Shown: positions 60,595 through 64,000 of the stretch, in pieces
Layout of the letters: each line of letters starts with the position of its first letter
Position numbering within the stretch: the first letter of the stretch is position 1
Assembly: GCA_020002185.1 (NCBI GenBank)
Contig: CM034543.1
Span: forward strand, 12,181,453-12,245,452
DNA from: Paraescarpia echinospica
Taxonomy: Eukaryota > Annelida > Polychaeta > Sabellida > Siboglinidae
Reading direction: 5' to 3'
DNA: 64,000 nucleotides
Made by a program: the position numbers and the translations under genes
The notes under the pieces: model-generated
Databases searched by the model: none
What the model was told of the DNA's origin: nothing
The model's input: only the letters and a program-made list of their open reading frames with translations

Positions 60595-61221
60595 ATGATG
60601 GATACATGACGGAAACATCCCTTCACCTGTATCGTCGCGGGTCCGACGGGATGCGGTAAGAGTACCTTCGTAACGCGCATTCTACGTCACGCAGCAAGAA
60701 TGATAGATCCTCCTCCGGAGAAGATCACGTGGTGTTATGGAGAATGGCAGAACGCCTACGCGTCCGTAGACAACGACTCGGTACGGTTCGAGGAAGGGTT
60801 GCCGAATGGCGCGTTCGACGCATCGACGCGAAACCTCGTGGTCATAGACGATCTGATGGCGGAAACGGATGAACGGTTCACGACCTTGTTCACGAAAAAG
60901 AGTCATCATCAAAACACCTCCGTACTCTATCTCGTGCAGAACCTGTTTCCGAAAAACAAGCAGAGTCGCACGATCAGTCTGAACGCGCATTACATGGTGG
61001 TCTTCAAGAATCCCCGCGACACGTCGCAGATAGGACACTTGGCGCGACAGATGTATCCGGGACGCCTGAAGTTTGTACAGGAAGCGTACAAAGACGCAAC
61101 GTCATTGCCGTACGGTTATCTCCTGATCGATGTGAAACAGGACTCACCCGAAGACATGCGTCTGCGCAAGGCCATCTTTCCGGACGACGGTGTTAAGTAC
61201 GTGTACCAGCCCAAAGTATAA
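60595..61221 (+). pseudogene. A32/FtsK-like packaging ATPase (element 2), one stop
   Basis: Walker A GPTGCGKST (about 60,641 on), a PPPEKITWCYGEW block, Walker B LVVIDDLM, TLFTKKSHHQN, LVQNLFPKN, then NAHYMVVFKNPRD and PYGYLLIDVKQDSPED. About 208 codons, the usual size. The only defect is TGA at 60,607, codon 5, before Walker A. An internal ATG at 60,700 lies after Walker A, so it could not rescue activity. It is the most intact long gene of element 2 apart from the integrase frame. Confidence 0.9.
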
Positions 61222-61258
61222 GACGACTTCGAATCCACGTCGTCTCTTCAGTCACATG

Positions 61259-61672
61259 ATGTCAGAGATCGTGAAGAGACATATCCTCTGCATATAGGCT
61301 CTAAACAGGTACAAGAGCGCGAAATTGAGACGAGCCATCATCAACAACGCCGACGCTGATCTTTTGTGTGCTTTGGCCGAGTGCGCCTACAACATATTGA
61401 AGAAGAACATTCCCTTGACTCCAGTACAGAGACAACGTTTGAATAAATACAAAACAAAACTGCGCGAGTTGGCAGAGAGAGGCGCGCCGGCAAACAGGAG
61501 ACGTCGCATCTTGCTGCAGGGATTGGGACGGCCGAGGGCGATGGGGAGACGTCTTCGTCGGGGTAATAACCAGCTCGGAGAGGGACAGACCGGTGGTTTC
61601 CTGTCGGCTTTCCTAGCACCGTTGGCCAGTTCGGTCTTTCTACCCTTGTTCAAAGAGGTGCGACTGAAGTAG
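61259..61672 (+). pseudogene. Small basic conserved protein (element 2), one stop
   Basis: Starts MSEIVKRHIL; TAG at 61,295. The main part carries YNILKKNIPLTPVQRQRLNKY, the Arg-rich NRRRRILLQG segment and a hydrophobic C-terminus (FLSAFLAPLASSVFLPLF). Homologue of 45,243-45,578, longer by a Gly/Arg-rich insert. Probably a core or membrane-associated virion protein. Confidence 0.7.
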
Positions 61673-61675
61673 GCG

Positions 61676-62457
61676 ATGGAACACGCACGGAAGATGGACT
61701 CGGTAGATCCGCTACTGTTACACAGTCTTCGCGCACCGCCGACGGATACCCTAGGACGCAAAGTACATGCCCTCGACGACGAGATGAAAGTCATACTCGA
61801 CAGACGGGATCTCACCGACGGAGACAAGGTCGTCATGTATAATCAAGTGTTGCAAAGCTACAACGCGTCGTCCGATCGTCGCATGCGATAACCGGTGCGC
61901 GTGATGAACGTGAAGACACCACCACCACCACCACCACCACCACCACCACCACCTTCTTCGCCAGTTGCCACGGCGGCGGCGGCAACTGACCCATCGCGGC
62001 GGGAGGTATAGAAGCGGATGTCATCAACAACGTTCCAAAGGCCCTTTGATCCGACGCCGCGCGAATGATGGAACGTCTCAAAGGAGACATCACGTGGAGT
62101 GCGCGCGGAGAGTTCATGCACAATTGAGTAGCGGTACCCGGAAGTAACGCGGTTGATCTCGTGAACGATCTGCTGCGCAAGCGAAAGACCGCCGGCGATC
62201 CGAAGGGATGGCAGGTGTTTGCGCGTCAACTCGGTGACACGAACGTACCCATGGAGTTGGTGGGTAATCAGGAGAGGAAACGACACATTCAGCAGTCGCA
62301 AAAGAAGAGCGCGGTGGCGGCAGCCGCCACACGATCTCTCGGTAGAGCGCGACGAACCCTACAGTGGACACCCCTCGCGCGTCGTCAACGGATGGACTCG
62401 TCTGCCGCCCTACTCACGCCACCGTCGGAAGGACCTAAGACATGGGAGAGTCTTTAA
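61676..62457 (+). pseudogene. Conserved Polinton protein of unknown function (element 2), broken
   Basis: N-terminal MEHARKMDSVDPLL and ALDDEMKVILDRR, then TAA at 61,889-61,891. A (CCA)n tract encodes 13 prolines (61,918-61,957). Frame then shifts, with stops at about 62,047 and 62,125, before the conserved GSNAVDLVNDLLRKRK...VPMELVGNQERK module and a basic tail. Same architecture as 44,587-45,243 with the Pro-rich linker greatly expanded. Confidence 0.7.
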
Positions 62458-62472
62458 AGACGACGACGTATA

Positions 62473-62619
62473 ATGACATGGAACAGTCGTCTCTTTATCG
62501 GTATCGCTTACGTTGCGCTTCACGTCGTGACCGGTATCACCGTTGACTATCTGATACGACGACTATGGCGCGTCTCCGAAAAAAGCTCCAGGGAGTCTAC
62601 TTCGATCCCGCTAATGTAG
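62473..62619 (+). CDS. Small membrane ORF overlapping the integrase start (element 2)
   Basis: 48 aa: MTWNSRLFIGIAYVALHVVT hydrophobic segment, then a basic/Ser-rich tail. It overlaps the integrase ORF by 55 bases in another frame. Position and topology match 44,404-44,574 of element 1. Confidence 0.5.
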   Translation: MTWNSRLFIGIAYVALHVVTGITVDYLIRRLWRVSEKSSRESTSIPLM

Positions 62620-63635
62620 GGAGTTACGGAGGTATCGAGTCTTTGCGCCGAGTCGCCTTCCGACCTATACAGCGTGTACCGAAAAAGATTGTCGAACAAT
62701 GGCTATCGGAACAGAACGCCTATACTCTACACAAACCGATCAGAGTTCATTTCAATCGGCGACGCGTGGTCGTCGGAGGCCAGAATCAACAGTGGCAAGC
62801 CGATCTCGTCGACGTGTCCAGTCTGAAAAGAGAAAACGAGGGTACGACGTTCTTACTCACGGTGATCGAAGTCTTCTCGAAAGTCGCCCGGTGCGTTCCC
62901 CTGAAGAATAAGTCGGCGACGTCTATGTCCAGGGCGCTAGACGAACTGTTCTCCAACAGCGGAGTTCGTCCCCTGACGTTGCAGACCGATAGAGGTCTGG
63001 AATTCCTGAACCGTGGCGTTCGGGGTGTACTGGAAAAGTACAGTATCCATCACTTCTCCACCTACAACGATGAGACCAAGGCAAGCAACGTGGGACGCTT
63101 CAATCCCACCCTAAAGACGCGGATGTGGCGATACCTGACGCACAAAGAAACGAGGCGATACATCGATATCTTTACGGATCTGGTGCGGACGTACAACGAC
63201 ACACCTCACCGCAGCATCGGGATGGCTCAGTCGCAGGTGAATCCGTCTAATCAGGAAGAGGTGTGGCAGCGCTTGTACGGCGGTCATCACGGTAAGGGCG
63301 TGCCCGAGTACCACGTGGCGGATCGCAAGGTCAAGAGACGTTTCGACAAAGGGTACATGGCGAATTGGACAGAGGAAATATTCACGATACGCGAGGTGCA
63401 TCCATCCGATCCGCCCGTCTATCGTCTGACGGACGATCTCGGAGAGATACTGGACGGCACCTTCTACGAACCGGAGTTGCAGAAGGTGACGGTTCCTATC
63501 GATAAACTGTACCGCGTGGAATCGATAGTGCAGCGACGCAAGGTAGGGAGGCGAAGGGAGGTATTGGTGAAATGGTTTGGATACCCTTCGAAATTCAATA
63601 ACTGGATCGATGCCAAGGCTCTCGTCTGGCCATAA
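62565..63635 (+). CDS. Retrovirus-like integrase with chromodomain (element 2), catalytic Glu replaced
   Basis: 356 aa in one open frame. First Asp in WQADLVDVSSL, second in QTDRGLEFLN. The third catalytic position reads ASNVGRFNPTLK, with Gly where the family has Glu (VVERFNRTLK in element 1). The SH3-like region is FDKGYMANWTEEIFTI. A C-terminal chromodomain is complete (YRVESIV, REVLVKWFGYP, NNWIDAKALVWP); in Mavericks and chromoviruses this reads histone marks and steers insertion. The frame is open but the enzyme should be inactive. Confidence 0.92.
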   Translation: MARLRKKLQGVYFDPANVGSYGGIESLRRVAFRPIQRVPKKIVEQWLSEQNAYTLHKPIRVHFNRRRVVVGGQNQQWQADLVDVSSLKRENEGTTFLLTVIEVFSKVARCVPLKNKSATSMSRALDELFSNSGVRPLTLQTDRGLEFLNRGVRGVLEKYSIHHFSTYNDETKASNVGRFNPTLKTRMWRYLTHKETRRYIDIFTDLVRTYNDTPHRSIGMAQSQVNPSNQEEVWQRLYGGHHGKGVPEYHVADRKVKRRFDKGYMANWTEEIFTIREVHPSDPPVYRLTDDLGEILDGTFYEPELQKVTVPIDKLYRVESIVQRRKVGRRREVLVKWFGYPSKFNNWIDAKALVWP

Positions 63636-63675
63636 AGACTAGTCACGTGTCAGACGAGATGTCATTCATCCACTC

Positions 63676-63963
63676 ATGACGGACGAGACGACAACAGTTT
63701 CCGTTGTCGACGAAGAAGAAGAAGAAGAAGTCGACGCGCCGCCGGAGAAAGAGAGGACTCCGTGGTACTTCTTCGGCACCGTGTGTCCCAAAGAGGAGAT
63801 CGTTTTTGTGTGTCAGGTTATCGACTTGTACAGTGTCATCTTGGTCAGCATATACAACCTATCCGTCGGACAGGAGAATGCGACTCTGTGGACGGCCCTT
63901 TTGAGTAGTTCGTTGGGTTACCTGCTACCCAGTCAGACGTTGCGAAAACATGATGAGCAGTGA
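63676..63963 (+). CDS. Small single-pass membrane protein, conserved in Polintons (element 2)
   Basis: 95 aa: acidic N-terminus (VVDEEEEEEVDAPPEKE), then FGTVCPKEEIVFV, a hydrophobic helix (IDLYSVILVSIYNL) and TALLSSSLGYLLPSQ. Homologue of 42,785-43,141. The stop overlaps the next ATG region by 14 bases. Intact. Confidence 0.75.
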   Translation: MTDETTTVSVVDEEEEEEVDAPPEKERTPWYFFGTVCPKEEIVFVCQVIDLYSVILVSIYNLSVGQENATLWTALLSSSLGYLLPSQTLRKHDEQ

Positions 63964-64000
63964 TTTCTACCTGACGCTACCTAGCAACGCTTCCATGCGT
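63950..64000 (+). CDS. Penton-like minor capsid protein, N-terminus only (element 2)
   Basis: ATG at 63,950 (second ATG at 63,953) opens MMSSDFYLTLPSNASMR up to the window end. The TLPSNASM block equals that of the penton-like gene in element 1. It overlaps the preceding gene by 14 bases. The rest is outside the window. Confidence 0.8.
   Translation, partial: MMSSDFYLTLPSNASMR

Larger units (their letters stand above)
52367..64000. mobile_element. Maverick/Polinton element 2 (adintovirus-type), left part
   Basis: From about 52,367, just after the LINE tail, to the window edge. It carries a spliced left-end gene, RPA-like gene, zinc-finger PolB, membrane protein, packaging ATPase, two conserved Polinton proteins, integrase, and the start of the penton gene. 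All from the RPA-like gene on are on the plus strand. Homologous genes are clearly diverged from element 1 (different codon use, lower GC), so this is a separate lineage, not a recent duplicate. The left boundary is inferred ('agtagtagtagagg'); no ITR can be tested because the right end is outside the window. Confidence 0.9.

Noticed and set aside
52367..64000. Element 2 as a recent duplicate of element 1
   Set aside because: Encoded proteins are clearly diverged, block orientation differs, and noncoding repeats are unrelated.

Overview
The window is animal nuclear DNA, most likely from an aquatic invertebrate. The background is AT-rich and full of microsatellites, non-LTR (CR1/L2-like) retrotransposon debris and other dispersed repeats, and it contains at least one spliced DDE-integrase-type gene with canonical GT-AG introns. 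There is no bacterial-style gene packing. A 1000-base run of N (5,366-6,365) is an assembly gap. The species cannot be named from the sequence.

Layout. 1-7.5 kb: dispersed repeats, a 220-bp tandem duplication, a possible SINE and the gap. 7.5-12.7 kb (minus strand): a nine-exon rve-type DDE integrase gene whose splice phases all agree and whose three acidic residues are present; long AGGC, ACAT and GTGC/GTAC arrays sit in its introns. 13.8-14.3 kb: a CpG-rich 12-bp array (CATCGCGCATCG). 14.4-30.2 kb: LINE fragments, a BEL/Pao-like gag fragment, and a large imperfect inverted duplication (about 19.2-23.1 kb against 26.0-29.0 kb). 30.2-47.1 kb: a complete but decayed Maverick/Polinton of the adintovirus type (element 1), bounded by ~174-bp inverted terminal repeats. 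47.4-52.3 kb: a CA array, a second copy of the 17.3-18.9 kb repeat, and an almost full-length decayed L2/CR1-like LINE. From about 52.4 kb to the window edge: a second, diverged adintovirus-like Maverick (element 2), cut off inside its penton gene.

How the viral genes fit together. Both elements carry a protein-primed family B DNA polymerase with N-terminal C2H2 fingers, a retrovirus-like integrase, an A32/FtsK-like packaging ATPase, a penton-like minor capsid protein and several small membrane or basic virion-type proteins. Element 1 also shows an adenain-like protease, a major capsid protein and a core-type protein; the matching part of element 2 would lie beyond the window. Upstream of the polymerase both encode an RPA1-like ssDNA-binding OB-fold protein in a spliced gene, and at the left end both carry a minus-strand spliced gene. 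In element 1 the morphogenesis block (NADAR, ATPase ... protease) is convergent to the polymerase; in element 2 the same ordered block points the same way as the polymerase. Element 1 additionally encodes a NADAR/YbiA-like protein at its right end.

Both elements look dead. Element 1 has several stops and frameshifts in the polymerase and capsid genes and a Gly in the polymerase catalytic DTDS motif. Element 2 has lost about 1.1 kb of polymerase palm and has a Gly in place of the integrase catalytic Glu. All calls rest on reading the sequence and on remembered family motifs; no database search was run.
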